Source: Mycteria americana (lineage: Eukaryota > Chordata > Aves > Ciconiiformes > Ciconiidae). Taken from it: DNA of 64,000 bases. The position numbers were made by a program, and so were the translations under genes. The notes below the pieces were generated by a model. The model made no database searches, was not told the DNA's origin, and saw only the letters and a list, made by a program, of their open reading frames with translations. The DNA is taken from NCBI RefSeq assembly GCF_035582795.1, contig NW_027445436.1, positions 4,958,770 through 5,022,769 of the forward strand. The letters are read 5' to 3'. Shown here piece after piece: positions 35,415-47,792 of the stretch. The first letter of the stretch is position 1, and every line of letters begins with the position of its first letter.

Positions 35415-35533
35415 CAGCCACAAGCAGTGGGCCTTCATTCATTAGCCACCAAACAAGTCCTTGAGCGCTACAGTGAATCAGACTGGTATTGCAAAGAGAA
35501 GGTGCTGTCCAAGCCAGGAAGCAAGTGCTGCAG
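35415..35533 (+). CDS. Candidate host gene, third exon
   Basis: Acceptor TACCCCTTTCCCAG (ending 35414) and a full consensus donor CAG|GTAAGT at 35534 enclose 119 bp. Entering in phase 0, as the previous exon requires, the frame is open to the donor (phase 2) and includes LERYSESDWYCKEK. The other two frames contain stops. Not a protein I know. The next exon was not found. Confidence 0.35.
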
Positions 35534-35695
35534 GTAAGTGCTAGTACTGATCATTAGTTTCCCAACAACCTCTGCTATTTCAAGTAGGAACAGTACTTCC
35601 CTATGCAAGGTAAACAGCAGATTCAGAAAGAGAATAATTCATAGAAACATCATTACTAATTGTCTACTTGTTGGCTTTAAATGTCAATTACTGAT

Positions 35696-36267
35696 TGTCC
35701 TGGTTTCAGCTGAGATAGAGTTAATTTTCCTTATAGTGGCTAGTATGGGGCTATGTTTTGGATTTGTGCTGAAAACAGTGTTGATAATACAGAGATGTTT
35801 TAGTTGTTGCTGAGCAGTGCTTATACTAAATCAAGGACTTTTCAGCTTCCCATGCTCTGCCAGGTGCACAAGAAGTTGAGAGGGGGCACAGCTGGGACAG
35901 CTGACCCCAACTGACCAAAGGGCTATTCCATACCATATGACGTCATGCTCAGTATATAAAGCTGAGGAAGAAGAAGGAAGGGGGGACATTTGGAGTGATG
36001 GCGTTTGTCTTCCCAAGTAACTGTTATACGTGAGGGAGCCCTGCTTTCCTGGAGATGGCTGAACACCTGCCTGCCCATGGGAAGTAGTGAATGAATTCCT
36101 TGCTTTGCTTTGCGTGTGCGGCTTTTGCTTTACTTATTAAACTGTCTTTATCTCAACCCATGAGTTTTCTCAATTTTACTCTTCTGATTCTCTCCCCCAT
36201 CCCACTGTGGGGGAGTGAGCGAGTGGCTGTGTGGTGCTTAGTTGCCAGCTGGGGCTAAACCAGGACA
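35696..36267 (+). mobile_element. ERVL-like LTR with primer-site stub and inverted tail
   Basis: 572-bp LTR of the same subfamily as 4895-5470, with a TATATAA box at about 35953. It is followed by GTCCTTTTTGG (36268-36278), which equals the leader and first three bases of the primer site in provirus A, then by an inverted 46-bp piece of the LTR itself (36281-36326, complement of about 36044-36089). So it is not a simple solo LTR. No matching target duplication was found. Confidence 0.85.
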
Positions 36268-36326
36268 GTCCTTTTTGGACTACTTCCCATGGGCAGGCAG
36301 GTGTTCAGCCATCTCCAGGAAGCCAG

Positions 36327-36959
36327 AAATAGGTATGCCTGATATTTAGTTCATAGTAGAAGCTATTATTTGGAAAATAACTTTGTCTAGGCTATAGTGT
36401 ATATAACTCCAAAGCTATAGTATATTTAATTGCAATGCAAATCAAGGCCAGTGAACACTTTTATTATAGTCCTCTGAGGTAGATGACTAAAGCAATTGTC
36501 TTTCTTTCCTGGCCAGATACCAAAAAAGGCTTGTCTAGCTTGGAAACTTGGTCCTTCTTTCCTCTCTAGACAGTTTAGGTTTTTTCTTAGAGAGTCTTAT
36601 TCTTTCATACTTTCTTAGTTTAATGCCAAAATCTTTGACTGCATGCTGTTGCTCTTAATATAGAAGTGTGGACTTCTTTGTGGGAATGGTGGGAGTTGAA
36701 GCCTGCAGTTTGGGTTGTAGAGTTACTGCTTCTGACCTCTCACTGAGAAGATCTGTTTCTAGTTAGCAAAAGGAGGCTGTTTATTGTCCTGATGCTTTTG
36801 TTTTTCAATTTTTGAGCCCTGAGAATACTCTGTGTGTGTTTTCTCTTGAGAATTTCTTTTGTATATTTGACTTGTTCCTTTTTTTTCCTTGGAATTGGCT
36901 CAACAGTGCTTAAAAGTGGAAGTAGATCAAAACACTTCTTCTGAGCCCTTTGTAATGGG
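36327..36959. other. Non-coding, no feature recognised
   Basis: AT-rich DNA between two LTRs with nothing I can name. Confidence 0.5.
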
Positions 36960-38408
36960 TGTACATGGCAAGGTTTTGGTAAGGGGGTGGGGAGGCTGCA
37001 GGGGTGGCCTCTGTGAGAAGAGGCCAGGGGCTGCCCTGTGCCACATACAGCTGGTTCCAGACAGCTCAGCAACAGACCCACCACAGGCCAAAGCTGAGCC
37101 AATCAGTGAAGTTGGTGGTGCCTCTTTGAAAACGTATTTAAGAAATGGCAAATGGTATTGTAACCAGATGTAACCAAAGTGATTAGTTTGTTCTTTTGTA
37201 ACTAAGCAACATAGAGATAGGAGCGGGGTAGACAATACTTTAATGTTGTGTTTATACATCTATGGCTATGGATATGCTACTATGCCCAAAGACAATAGGA
37301 CAAGGAGTAGTACGGACATGCTGCTATGCTCCCAGTACAGCCCCAGCCCATCTTGACAACGAGTCGAGGGGTAGTTAGAATAATTGGTTTGTGTTAGAAT
37401 AGGAATAAGGGTGCCAAATCATTGTTAGGGACCATGCACCGTGAAGAAGGGAAGCAAGTTACATAAGCAAGGTGGGATTGCGCATGTCCAGAAGAAGGGG
37501 TCAACTAAAGGACACACCTGTACGACCACCCAGGACCACCAAAGACCCCCACAGAAGCCCCTCGGAGTTCAAGGATGCATGCGTAATGACCATGCAAATA
37601 TGATAATTAGTTCTGGGAAATAGAATGAATATGTATGATCATTCTGGGAAATTTGATGCATATGTATGTAATTGGACAATATAAGCTTTGGTTGATATAA
37701 CCTGCGGTATGCACGCTAGGTGGGACGATCCCCCGTGCATCCGGTGCCGTAATAAAGAATGCCTGCTTCTTAATACTACATTGGTGTTAAGGAGTTTGAT
37801 TCCCAATTTCGGTGACAGTATGAGGAGTGAGGAAAAAACCATGAGGAACAAAAGTGCAAACACCAAGGTCAGAGAGGAAGGAGGGGGGAGGAGGTGCTCC
37901 AGGCACCAGTGCATATATTTCCCTGCAGCCTGTGGAAGAGACCACAGTGGAGCAGGTATTCTTCTGCAGCCCGTGGAGAATCCACGCTGCAGCAGACTGG
38001 AGAGGAGGCATGCTGGAGCAGGAGAGAAATGTGAGGAGGAAGGAGTGACAGAGAAGAACTGTTATGTACTGGCTGTAATCCCCCATTCCCCATCCCCCCT
38101 GTGCCACTGGTAGAGGAGTCAGGAATGAAGGAGTAAAGTTGAGCCTGGGAAGAAGGGGGGGGGGGGGGGGAAGGTGTTTTTTTAATGTTTGTCTTTGTTT
38201 CTCACTAGCCAAATCTATTTTAATCGGCAATAAATTAAATTTTCATTGAGTCTTTTACCCGCAATAGTAATTGGTAAGTGATCTCCCTGTCTTTAGCTCG
38301 AACCATGAGCTTTTTCATCTTATTTTCTTCCCCTGTCCTCTTTGAAGAGGGGGAGTGAGAGAATGGCTGGGTGGGTGTCTGGCAGCTGGCCAAGGTCAAC
38401 CCACCACA
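36960..38408 (+). mobile_element. Older avian solo LTR, split by a later LTR
   Basis: It starts TGTACATGGCAAGGTTTTGG and ends GGTCAACCCACCACA, the ends of an LTR type common in birds. Tandem CTGCAGCCYGTGGA units (about 37924-37990), a long G run (38154-38171) and an AATAAA (near 38229) are typical of it. About 786 bp once the nested LTR (37159-37817) and one GTAT are removed. No outer duplication is visible, so one end may be eroded. Confidence 0.8.
37159..37817 (+). mobile_element. Solo LTR of the provirus F family
   Basis: 659 bp, TGTAACCAGA to TCGGTGACA, the same length and sequence type as both LTRs of provirus F. It is flanked by GTAT (37155-37158 and 37818-37821), a 4-bp gamma-type duplication, and inserted in the LTR at 36960-38408. 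Confidence 0.95.
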
Positions 38409-41400
38409 GCCTTTTAAATTGTGTTAGTTCCACCACTATTGACTTCTACCTCCAAAACTTCAATTTTTAAAGTAGTTAAAGAAGCAATTCAAGATCTTTG
38501 CATTGTTTTTCCAAGAGTCTAAAATGTTATATTTCAGTTTAAAAGTCTGAGATAATGTGTGTTATTCCTGTAGTCTCCAATTTTTGAAGCAGAGATTTAT
38601 AATCTGTCTGTAGATGGCTCTGCACAACCATGTCTAGAATAATGAGTATGTTCTGGGTACACATCCTGCTACCAGAAAGTTTTTGGTAATGCATTATAAA
38701 AATGATCAGGAAACTTGAAGAGCTGATATTCATATTGAAGGGAAAATTTTAAAAGCCTGTATGTTCGTTGTTTAGCTAAAAAGAACAATAAATGAACCCA
38801 TTTTACAGATTCTTATGGTATATAATCCTCAATAAGTGAGAGAAGAAAAGTAAAGCTTAGAAAAGTAAAGGTAGGAACTGATTAGTCTGATACAGGTTTG
38901 AGTAGGTGACAGTAATTAGCCAAGACATCAAGAAGTCAAGATGAGTACTATTAAGGTGTAGAACAGGCTTCTGAAGAAGCTTATGGAAGGCTTTCCTTCT
39001 TGGAGACTTAAAACTAGATTGGAAAAAACACAACAGATTTACTGTACTGCAGGGTTTACATGCACTTTATCTGTGACTACATAGCAACAGACATGATTTT
39101 ACTGTTTCTACAGGGAGTAATTTTAGTTTTTAAGTTTCCAGTAACTTAGTGCTTAATTTATCACACAGTACTTCCATCCATAGATTTTAAAGGATTGTAT
39201 AAAGGAGACTAGCAACATTATTTAATTGACATAGATAAAATTTGGGGAAGAGGAGGAGTTGAAGCACAGGACTAGAATTGGCTTACTTAAGGTCATCCAA
39301 CAGCTCAGTAGGAGAGAAAAGAAACCAGGTTACCAAGTACCAGGCTGGTGCACACAGCTGTATGATACATAGATTCCTCAAAGTTCAGAGGGTAAGTCCT
39401 GAACTCACTAAAGTCAGTGAGTGTTCCCATTTGAATTGTGGAGCAGGCTTTCCTTAATTTAATTGGCAGCTGTAATTTAGCTGGCAGCTGTAGCTTGTGC
39501 TTATTCCTCACTTCAATTTCCGCTTCTATATATTACACACACAAATACATATATAAAGAGATTGATTACATAATGGATATGAACTTTCAGAGGGGTGGAA
39601 AGGAAAAATCACATAAGAATGTATGAGGCCTCCTACATCAAGATGGGGAACAAATGTTTTTAAACAACCTTTTAATATATTTCCACTATCACTATCAGGT
39701 AATCTGTAGGCAACAAGGTAATATTTTTCTTATTTTGCCTTATAATAGATTTTAATTTCCTTTTTTAATTTTCTATGAAATTAATCTGAATTCCTTCTAG
39801 ATGATTAACAAGTATCTGTTCTACACCTTCATATTAGCCACCCCAATCACTATTCATTTGATAGATATATTACTATATCTTGCATAGCATTAATTATTTG
39901 TAATTTATCTGAATCCTTCTCCCTACCTCCCCTTTGAAAACTCCTAACAAACCTTTTTCTTACAACATGCTGAAAAATTCCTTTGAAAGTTCCACTACAC
40001 CACTACAACCTGTAAAGATCCACCACCACAGCACCACCTGACAGTCTTACCCTCATGGTTACTGTCATGGTATCACTCAAAAGGTAATCTTATTTAAGGG
40101 GATCTGTCCCAGAGGAAGTTTTAGAGCTCTATATTTAGTTAAAAGCTCTCAAAGAAACCAATTTTTACTTCTTTATACACTACCCAGCTGAATTACTTAC
40201 AACCTAGTAGTAACTGAGATGAGGAGTTTAAATGCTCATGAAGAAAAAAAAGAAAAGTTTGAAGATAGAAAACAGTCTAATAAATGTCTGCTGATAAGCT
40301 ACTATGAAGAATGCCAAGCCGTTCTCCCCTGTAAACAGTCTTTTCCTAGGGACTCAGACAGGGGAAGCAGAAAGGAGGGGCAGTGAGAGCACAGGGCATT
40401 CGCTATTGCAGCTGATCTTTATATATAAAGAAGGCAGCACAGTACTCCCTTGATTTTCTGGCTCCTTCAGAGACACGGTATGCCTTCTTTCATTATAGAA
40501 CACTTTTTGCCTGAATTCCCAATATTCAAGATCTCTAACTGTCCAGAGTCTCCCCCAAAAGAGCTTCTACAAGGAGAAAGGAGACTCCTTGTCCTTCCAA
40601 GTCCTTTAGCACTCGAGTTCTGTAACTACACTAAACCTCAGACTGACAATACAACAAGCTTCTGACATCTACATAAGTTTTGGTAACTACCATACAAGCT
40701 TATTTTAAAAAAAAAAATCCACACAACCTGACTCTCATAAGTCCATTTTGGATTACTTCCTTTAACTGTGGGTTGCTTTGGTTTTGTTCTTTTGTGGATT
40801 GAGCGAGTTAGCCAACAATACACAGCTATTAAAATCCCTGCATAATGTATTTGCTGTAGCCTGACAATCTGACTACAGAACAGGTTTCATCTCCTGATAC
40901 AACACATGAATGCATGTCAGGCTTGGAGGTAAATATTAAAATGTTGCCTAGCAACTAGCATAACTGCCTGACACATGGCTCACAAAGAAGCTGGAGAGAG
41001 ACTTGAACATGGGGAGGCACACCCTGTTCATATGAAAGGATGGTAAATACCTGCCACAACTTGGGCCAAACAAACCTTGTCAAAAAAAGGTTAAAATAAT
41101 GAGATTTCAACTTTCAACTGAGGTTGTGGGCTAAATAGAGAAAATCATCAGTGCTCCAGCAGAAAAAGCCAAGATTTTTTTGTGGTGTTAGAGATGCCCT
41201 AGAGGACCAAATGTACAACAGATGGAAAAGTGAACATCATTAGCATTGACGCTTGTTTTTCCTACACCTGCACCTGTGTGGGTTCTGCCCTGACAGAGGT
41301 ACTGATGTTGGAAGAATCCACACAGGCCCTGATCTTGATTAACAAGGAAGGTGGCCTGCATGCCTTTGGAGAGAGGAGACACCAAGGGCTTCCAGCAGGG

Positions 41401-42642
41401 AAAAGTGATAGGTGTTGCACAATTCTTAAGAAAGCAGCTTAGCAAGCTAGGAGAGGAGGCAAACTCCATGGCAAAACATCCAGGGACATAAGGAATTCAC
41501 CAGCAAGAAGCATAGAGATATTCACTACAGAGAAATCAACCAACAGCAAGAGACCCACAGAAACACCACAGAAAGGGGAGAAAAAGAAAAATGTAAAGAG
41601 AAAGGGAGAGAACAGTTCCCCCCTCCCCCCCCCCCCAAATGAGACTGGCTGCCACTTCACAAAGCAGCAAGTATTCCTTCCCTACCAAAACAACTGCTGC
41701 CTAATCTAGATGAGGAGGAACTATGTTTGTTAAGAGTCTCAAAAGGCTACTCTTAAAATAAACCAGTTGCAGTCAGAGTCCCCCTTCTAAAGGGGACAGA
41801 AATAGTTCTCTGATAAGTTGCTTGTCCACTTTGGAGATGCATTCCTTAAGCAGCCTACCAAAGACTGCTAAAGGCTCCTCAAGCTACCTGATGCTTATCC
41901 CATTCTGCTAATAATACTGCCAGATAACAAGCAACACAAAGCTTGCAGAGTCACAGCTGGTATTCTTATCAGACAGCATGACAAACAAACAACTGTAGGA
42001 ACTGACTGAAAGACCTCTATGCTACTAGAGGATGCCTTTCAAGGAAGGACTGCTGAAAAGACATGGGATCTAATTTGAAAAGAAACACCACTAGAAACTG
42101 ATTTTTCAAATTAACAGGACAGTCCTTCTGCTACTGTTGAAAGACAACAGTGACAAAAGCCAAAAAGTGGATTAATAAAATTCAACAGTAATAATAATAA
42201 AGCAACTGAAAAGGGGTTACCTGGTCTTACTGTTTATATCTGAGAGATGGGGGAGTAAAAGGGAAAGTGCAACAGGGGAAGAAAACAAAAGAAGTAAAAA
42301 TTATAAACTTAAAAAGAAAATAATTTCAGCTATTCAGGGAAATGAATGCAGAAGCCCTTGGGGGGGGGAGGGGGAGCAGGTGAAGAACTCTATAACAGCT
42401 CTCAGTTATTGAAAGCTGAAAAATCATTCAAACTACACCACATGCAACGCATCAGGCTATCATCAACTAAAAATATTACTTTTGGAAATTCATGGAGGAG
42501 AAGATTCACACTACAGAAGGTCATTGCTTATCTTTAGGGAGCAGCCAGATAACAATATACCAGTCAGGTAACTTCAAAAACAGAAGAGATGCTGAAAATA
42601 TTTAACAAACAATCAATATATAAACACTTAGATAATAACAAG
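38409..42642. other. Non-coding, no feature recognised
   Basis: About 4.2 kb of AT-rich unique-looking DNA. Only a poly-C at 41622-41636 and short A-rich runs stand out. No exon or repeat could be supported. Confidence 0.5.
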
Positions 42643-43753
42643 AGAATCACAGAATGGTTGAGGTTGGAAGGGACCTCTGGAGGTCATCTTGTCCAACCCT
42701 ACTGCTCAAGCAGGATCACCTAGAGCCAGTTACCCAGGGCCATGTCCAGACAGCTTTTGAATATCTCCAAGGAGGGGGACTCCACAACCTCCCTGGGAAA
42801 CCTGCTCCACTGCTCAGTCACCCTCAACAGTAATAAAGTGTTTCCTGATGTTCAGATGGAACCTCCTGTGTTTCAGTTTGTGCCCATTGCCTCTTGTCCT
42901 GCCACTGGGCACCACTGAAAAGAGCCTGGCTCCATCTTCTTTGCACCCTCCCTTCAGATATTTCTATAAGTTGATGAGATTTCCCCGAGCCTTCTTTTCT
43001 CTAGGCTAAACAGTCCAAGCTCTCTCAGCCTTTCCTTGTATAACAGATGCTCCTCCTGTCCCTTAGTCATCTTTGTGGCCCTTTGTTGGAATCCCTCCAG
43101 TATGTCCATGTCTCTTGTACTCAGGAGCACAGAACTGGACACAGGACTCCAGGTGTGGCCTCACCAGTGCTGAGGAGAGGGGAAGGATCACCTCCCTCGA
43201 CCTTCTGGCAATATTTTGCCTAATGCAGCCCCAGGATACCATTAGCCGCCTTTGCAGCAAGGGCACATTGCTGGCCAATGTTCAACCTGGTGTCCACCAG
43301 GACCCCCAGGTCCTTTTCTGCAAAGCTGCTTGCCAGCCAGGTGGCCCCCAGCATATATTGGTGCCTGGGGTTGTTCCTCCCCAGGTGCAGGACTTGACAC
43401 TTCCCCTTGTTGAACTGCATGAGGTTCCTGTCAGCCCATTTCTCCAGCCTGTCCAGGTCCCTCTGACTGGCAGCACGACCCTCTGGCGTATCAGCCTCTC
43501 CTCCCAGTTTTGTGTCATCAGCAAACTTGTTGAGGGTACACTCTGCCCCAGCATCCAGATCATTAATGAAGATGTTGAACAGGACTGGACCCACTGTTGA
43601 CCCCTGGGGTACATCGCTAGTTACTGGCCTCCAACTAGACTTTGTGTCACTGATCACCACCCTCTGGGCCCAGCCGTTCAGCCAGTTTTCAATCCACCTC
43701 AGTGTCTTCATCAGATTCTCCATGAAGATCTTATGGGAGACAGTGTCGAAAGG
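42643..43753 (-). mobile_element. CR1 LINE fragment
   Basis: Minus strand. Short tail AATCACAGAATGG at 42645-42657, then the conserved 3' end. The reverse transcriptase is spread over several frames (43723-42954): [18 protein letters not shown], [21 protein letters not shown]. It starts within the FDTVSH region near 43753. Frameshifts make it inactive, and it is older than the CR1 at 19827-21056. Confidence 0.92.
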
Positions 43754-44172
43754 AACTGAAGAAAGGAATTATGGTAGGTGTAAAGATTAATGACATTTAT
43801 TTATAAAACTTTCAGAAAAATCACATGTGAAATTGTACATATCCTATATATCTGCTTTTATCAATATCTTTCCCCTTCTGTAGCTTTTTTATAATAGTTT
43901 TCAAAATATTGGTTATTTTTAGTCAAGAAATTATTTTAGGTCAGGAACTTAAGTAAATATATGGGAACTGCATTTTGCACTTTTGTAAACTAAGGTAAAT
44001 CAGAAATATCTCCATTGAAATCAATACAGTTACATAGTGGTGGGAGCCTCTACGACAGAGTAGAAGGGCTGATCTTACTCCTGATTTTAATGAAGAAACT
44101 CCTGACTTGTATGTACAAGAAGTGGGTAACGAATACTATGAACAGGACTAGAGGGGCCCTGCCTCCAGCCAG

Positions 44173-44691
44173 GTGGAGGAAAGGGACAACCGGGTTTACT
44201 GGACTGTGTGTGTTCGATGGCCTGGCACATCAGACCCACAGGAGTATAAGGCTCAAGTAGACACCGGTGCACAGTGTACCCTAATGCCATCAAGCTATAC
44301 AGGGGCAGAACCCATCTGTATTTGTGGAGTGACAGGGGGATCCCAACAACTGACTGCATTGGAGGCCGAAGTGAGCCTAACTGGGAATGAGTGGCAAAAG
44401 CACCCCATTGTGACTGGCCCAGAGGCTGCGTGCATCCTTGGCACAGACTACCTCAGGAGAGGGTATTTCAAGGACCCAAAAGGGTACCGGTGGGCTTTTG
44501 GTATAGCTGCCTTGGAGACGGAAGAAATTACACAGCTGTCTACCTTGCCTGGTCTCTCAGAGGACCCTTCTGTTGTGGGGTTCCTGAAGGTTGAAGAACA
44601 ACAGGTGCCCATTGCTACCACAACAGTGCACCAGCAGCAATATCGTACCAACCGAGACTCCCTGATTCCCATCCATAAGCTGATTCATTGA
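44173..44691 (+). pseudogene. pro: Protease region of provirus B
   Basis: The frame is open from 44173 to a TGA at 44689-44691. AQVDTGAQCTLMPSS is the aspartic protease active site (DTGA, about 44257-44300) and CILGTDYL the distal strand. The same frame continues into reverse transcriptase right after the TGA, so only this stop separates them. Upstream, 44041-44172, a gag-end segment is visible in broken frame. Confidence 0.85.
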
Positions 44692-46310
44692 CTGGAGAGT
44701 CAAGGAGTGATCAGCAAGACTCGTTCACCTTTTAACAGCCCTATATGGCCAGTGCAAAAGTCTAATGGAGAGTGGAGACTAACAGTAGACTATCGTGGCC
44801 TGAATGAAGTCACGCCGCTGCTGAGTGCTGCCGTGCCGGACATGCTGGAACTTCAATACGAACTGGAGTCAAAAGCAGCCAAGTGGTATGCTACAAATGA
44901 TATTGCTAATGCGTTCTTCTCAATCCCTTTGGCAGCAGAGTGCAGGCCACTGTTTGCTTTCACTTGGAGGGGTGTCCAGTACACTTGGAATCGATTGCCC
45001 CAGGGGTGGAAACACAGCCCCACCATTTGCCATGGACTGATTCAGACTGCACTAGAACAGGGTGAAGCTCCAGAACATCTGCAATACATTGATGACATCA
45101 TCGTGTGGGGCAATACAGCAGCAGAAGTTTTTGAGAAAGGGAAGAAAATAGTCCAAATCATCCTGAAAGCTGGTTTTGCCATAAAACAAAGTAAGGTCAA
45201 GGGACCTGCACAGGAGATCCAGTTTTTAGGAATAAAATGGCAAGATGGACGTCCTCAGATGCCAATGGATGTGGTTAACAAAATAACAGCCATGTCTCCA
45301 CCAACTAGCAAAAAGGAAACACAAGCTTTCTTAGGCATTGTGGGTTTTTGGAGAATGCATATTCCAAATTACAGTCTGATCGTAAGCCCTCTCTACCAAG
45401 TGACCCAGAAGAAGAACGATTTCAAATGGGGCCCTGAGCAACGACAAGCCTTTGAACAAATTAAACAGGAGATAGTTCATGCAGTAGCCCTTGGGCCAGT
45501 CCGGGCAGGGCAAGACGTAAAAAATGTGCTCTACACGGCAGCTGGGGAGAATGGCCCTACCTGGAGCCTCTGGCAGAAAGCACCCGGGGAGACTCGAGGT
45601 CGACCCTTAGGGTTTTGGAGTCGGGGATACAGAGGATCTGAGGCCCGCTATACTGCAACTGAGAAAAAGTTATTGGCAGCATATGAATGGGTTCGAGCTG
45701 CTTCAGAAGTGGTTGGTACTGAAGCACAGCTCCTCCTGGCACCTCGACTGCCGGTGCTGGGCTGGATGTTCAAAGGGAGGGTCCCCTCTACACATCATGC
45801 AACTGATGCTACATGGAGTAAGTGGGTTGCACTGATCACACAATGGGCTCGAATGGGAAACCCCAATCACCCAGGGATCTTGGAAGTAATCATGGACTGG
45901 CCAGAAGGCAAAGGTTTCAGAATATCACCAGAGGAGGAGGTGACACGTGCTGAGGAGGCCCCACTGTACAATAAACTACCAGCAAATGAGAAGCAGTATG
46001 CCCTGTTCACTGATGGGTCCTGTTGTATTGTAGGAAAGCATCGGAGATGGAAAGCTGCTGTATGGAGTCCTATACGACAAGTTGTAGAAACTGCTAAGGG
46101 AGAAGGTGAATCGAGCCAATTTGCAGAAGTAAAGGCCATCCAGTTGGCTTTAGACATTGCTGAACGATAAAAGTGGCCAGTGCTCTATCTCTATACTGAT
46201 TCATGGATGGTGGCAAATGCCCTGTGGGGGTGGTTACAGCAATGGAAGGAGAGCAACTGGCAGGGCAGAGGCAAACCAATCTGGGCTGCCGCATTGTGGC
46301 AAGATAGAGT
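44692..46310 (+). pseudogene. pol: Reverse transcriptase-RNase H of provirus B
   Basis: 487 codons are uninterrupted from 44707 to TAA at 46168. Fingers SPFNSPIWPVQKS, palm NDIANAFFSIPL, LPQGWKHSPTI, and the catalytic YIDD (about 45087) are intact-looking, as are the thumb/connection LGIKWQDG and QAFLGIVGFW. RNase H starts with FTDGSC near 46003 and continues past the TAA (LYTDSWMVANALW). The sequence is clearly ERVL-class (class III). This is the longest retroviral frame in the window, but flanking stops disable it. Confidence 0.92.
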
Positions 46311-46389
46311 CAGGTAGAGTCAGGCCACTGAAGAACATCAAAACAACCAGCAGGTGGATCAGGCTGCTCAGATTGAAGTAGCTCAGGTG

Positions 46390-47215
46390 GACCTGGACTA
46401 GTAACGTAAAGGTGAATTATTTATAGCTTGGTGGGCCCATGACACCTCAGGCCATCAAGGAAGAGATGCAACATATAGATGGGCTCGTGATCGAGGGGTG
46501 GACTGGACCATGGACACTATTGCACAGGTTATCCATGAATGTGAAACATGCGCTGCAATCAAGCAAGCCAAGTGGTTAAAGCCTCTGTGGTATGGAGGAT
46601 GATGGCTGAAATATCAATATGGGGAGGCCTGGCAGATCGATTCTATCACACTCCCACAAACCCACCAAGGCAAGTGCCATGTGCTTACAATGGTGGAAGC
46701 AACAACCAGATGGCTGGAAACATATCCTGTGCCCCATGCCACCACCCGGAACGCTATCCTGGGCCTGGAAAAGCAAGTCCTATGGCAACATGGAACCCCA
46801 GAAAGAATTGAGTCAGACAATGGGACTCATTTCCGAAACAACCTCATAGACACCTGGGCCAAAGAGCATGGCATTGAGTGGGTATATCACATCCCCTATC
46901 ATGCACCAGCCTCCAGGAGAATCGAATTATTATGGCCACCTGGTCAGTTAACACTAGAGGATCTGTCAATCGAGCTGGCCCTGCCCAATCAAAACTTTTA
47001 CGCACTGTAGAAGGGGATAAGGTCCCTGTAGTACACATAAAAAATATGCTGGGGAAGACAGTCTGGGTTACTCCTGCCTTGGGTAAAGGCAAACCCATTC
47101 GTGGGATTGCTTTTGCTCAAGGACCCAGGTGCACTTGGTGGGTAATGTGAAAGGATGGGGAAGTCCGATGTGTACCTCAAGGGGATGTGATTTTGGGTGA
47201 GAATAGCCAATGAAC
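46390..47215 (+). pseudogene. pol: Integrase remnant of provirus B
   Basis: HQGRDATYRW and CETCAAIK form the zinc-binding start. A TGA at 46600-46602 is shared with provirus A. WQIDS, ESDNGTH and SRRIE supply the three catalytic acids (about 46632, 46815, 46918). A deletion of roughly 100 bp after the Glu, relative to A, removes helix sequence. A C-terminal segment follows in another frame. Inactive. Confidence 0.87.
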
Positions 47216-47631
47216 TGAATGGTATGATGTTAATTACTATACAATACTGTATGTCATCACTTTTATGGTTACTATATACCATATCAAGAGTATTACAGTG
47301 AGAATCACCCAGATTAATGAAGAATGAACTTTGATGAAACCGAGCAAAGTACAGTGATGATGGAACCAGAACTGGCTTCAGTATGCAACAATCCAACACC
47401 ACACACCATCTCTCCTGCCCTGAAGGACTGTTATGACAGATGGAGCCCAAAGTCATGGACTAAATGAACTCAACGGACATTTCAGAGGGATGGCCCATAG
47501 ACCAAGGGAATGATATCTGTGTGTATACATATATATCAAAAGACAGGAGAAGTGGTGGTGATTAATTGGAATGTATTAGGAAGGGTAGGACCTGGGCATG
47601 ACGTAGATGGTATAGAATAAGGGGTGGATAC

Positions 47632-47792
47632 TGTCCTGGTTTCAGCTAGGATAGAGTTAATTTTCTTCCTAGTAGCTGGTATAGTGCTGTGGTTTGGATT
47701 TTAGTATGAGAATAATATTGATAACACACTGATGTTCTGGCTGTTGCTAAGTAATGCTTACACTAGTCAAGGACTTTTCAGCTTCCCATGCC
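47632..47792 (+). repeat. Truncated 3' LTR of provirus B
   Basis: The first ~160 bp of the TGTCCTGG LTR, losing similarity at CTTCCCATG. What follows (47793-48020) is unrelated to the LTR. Confidence 0.88.

Larger units (their letters stand above)
44030..47792 (+). mobile_element. ERVL-like provirus B, 5'-truncated
   Basis: It lacks a 5' LTR, primer site and most of gag. Protease, reverse transcriptase, RNase H and integrase follow in order, then a polypurine tract (AATAAGGGGTGGATAC, 47616-47631) and a 3' LTR truncated at about 47792. It is the sister copy of provirus A from 46350 on, and preserves the empty site of the LTR nested in A. Confidence 0.88.

Noticed and set aside
36901..36984. 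Possible fourth host exon (acceptor near 36906, donor GTAAGG near 36979)
   Set aside because: It overlaps the start of a recognised LTR at 36960, and joining it to the previous exon gives an immediate stop.
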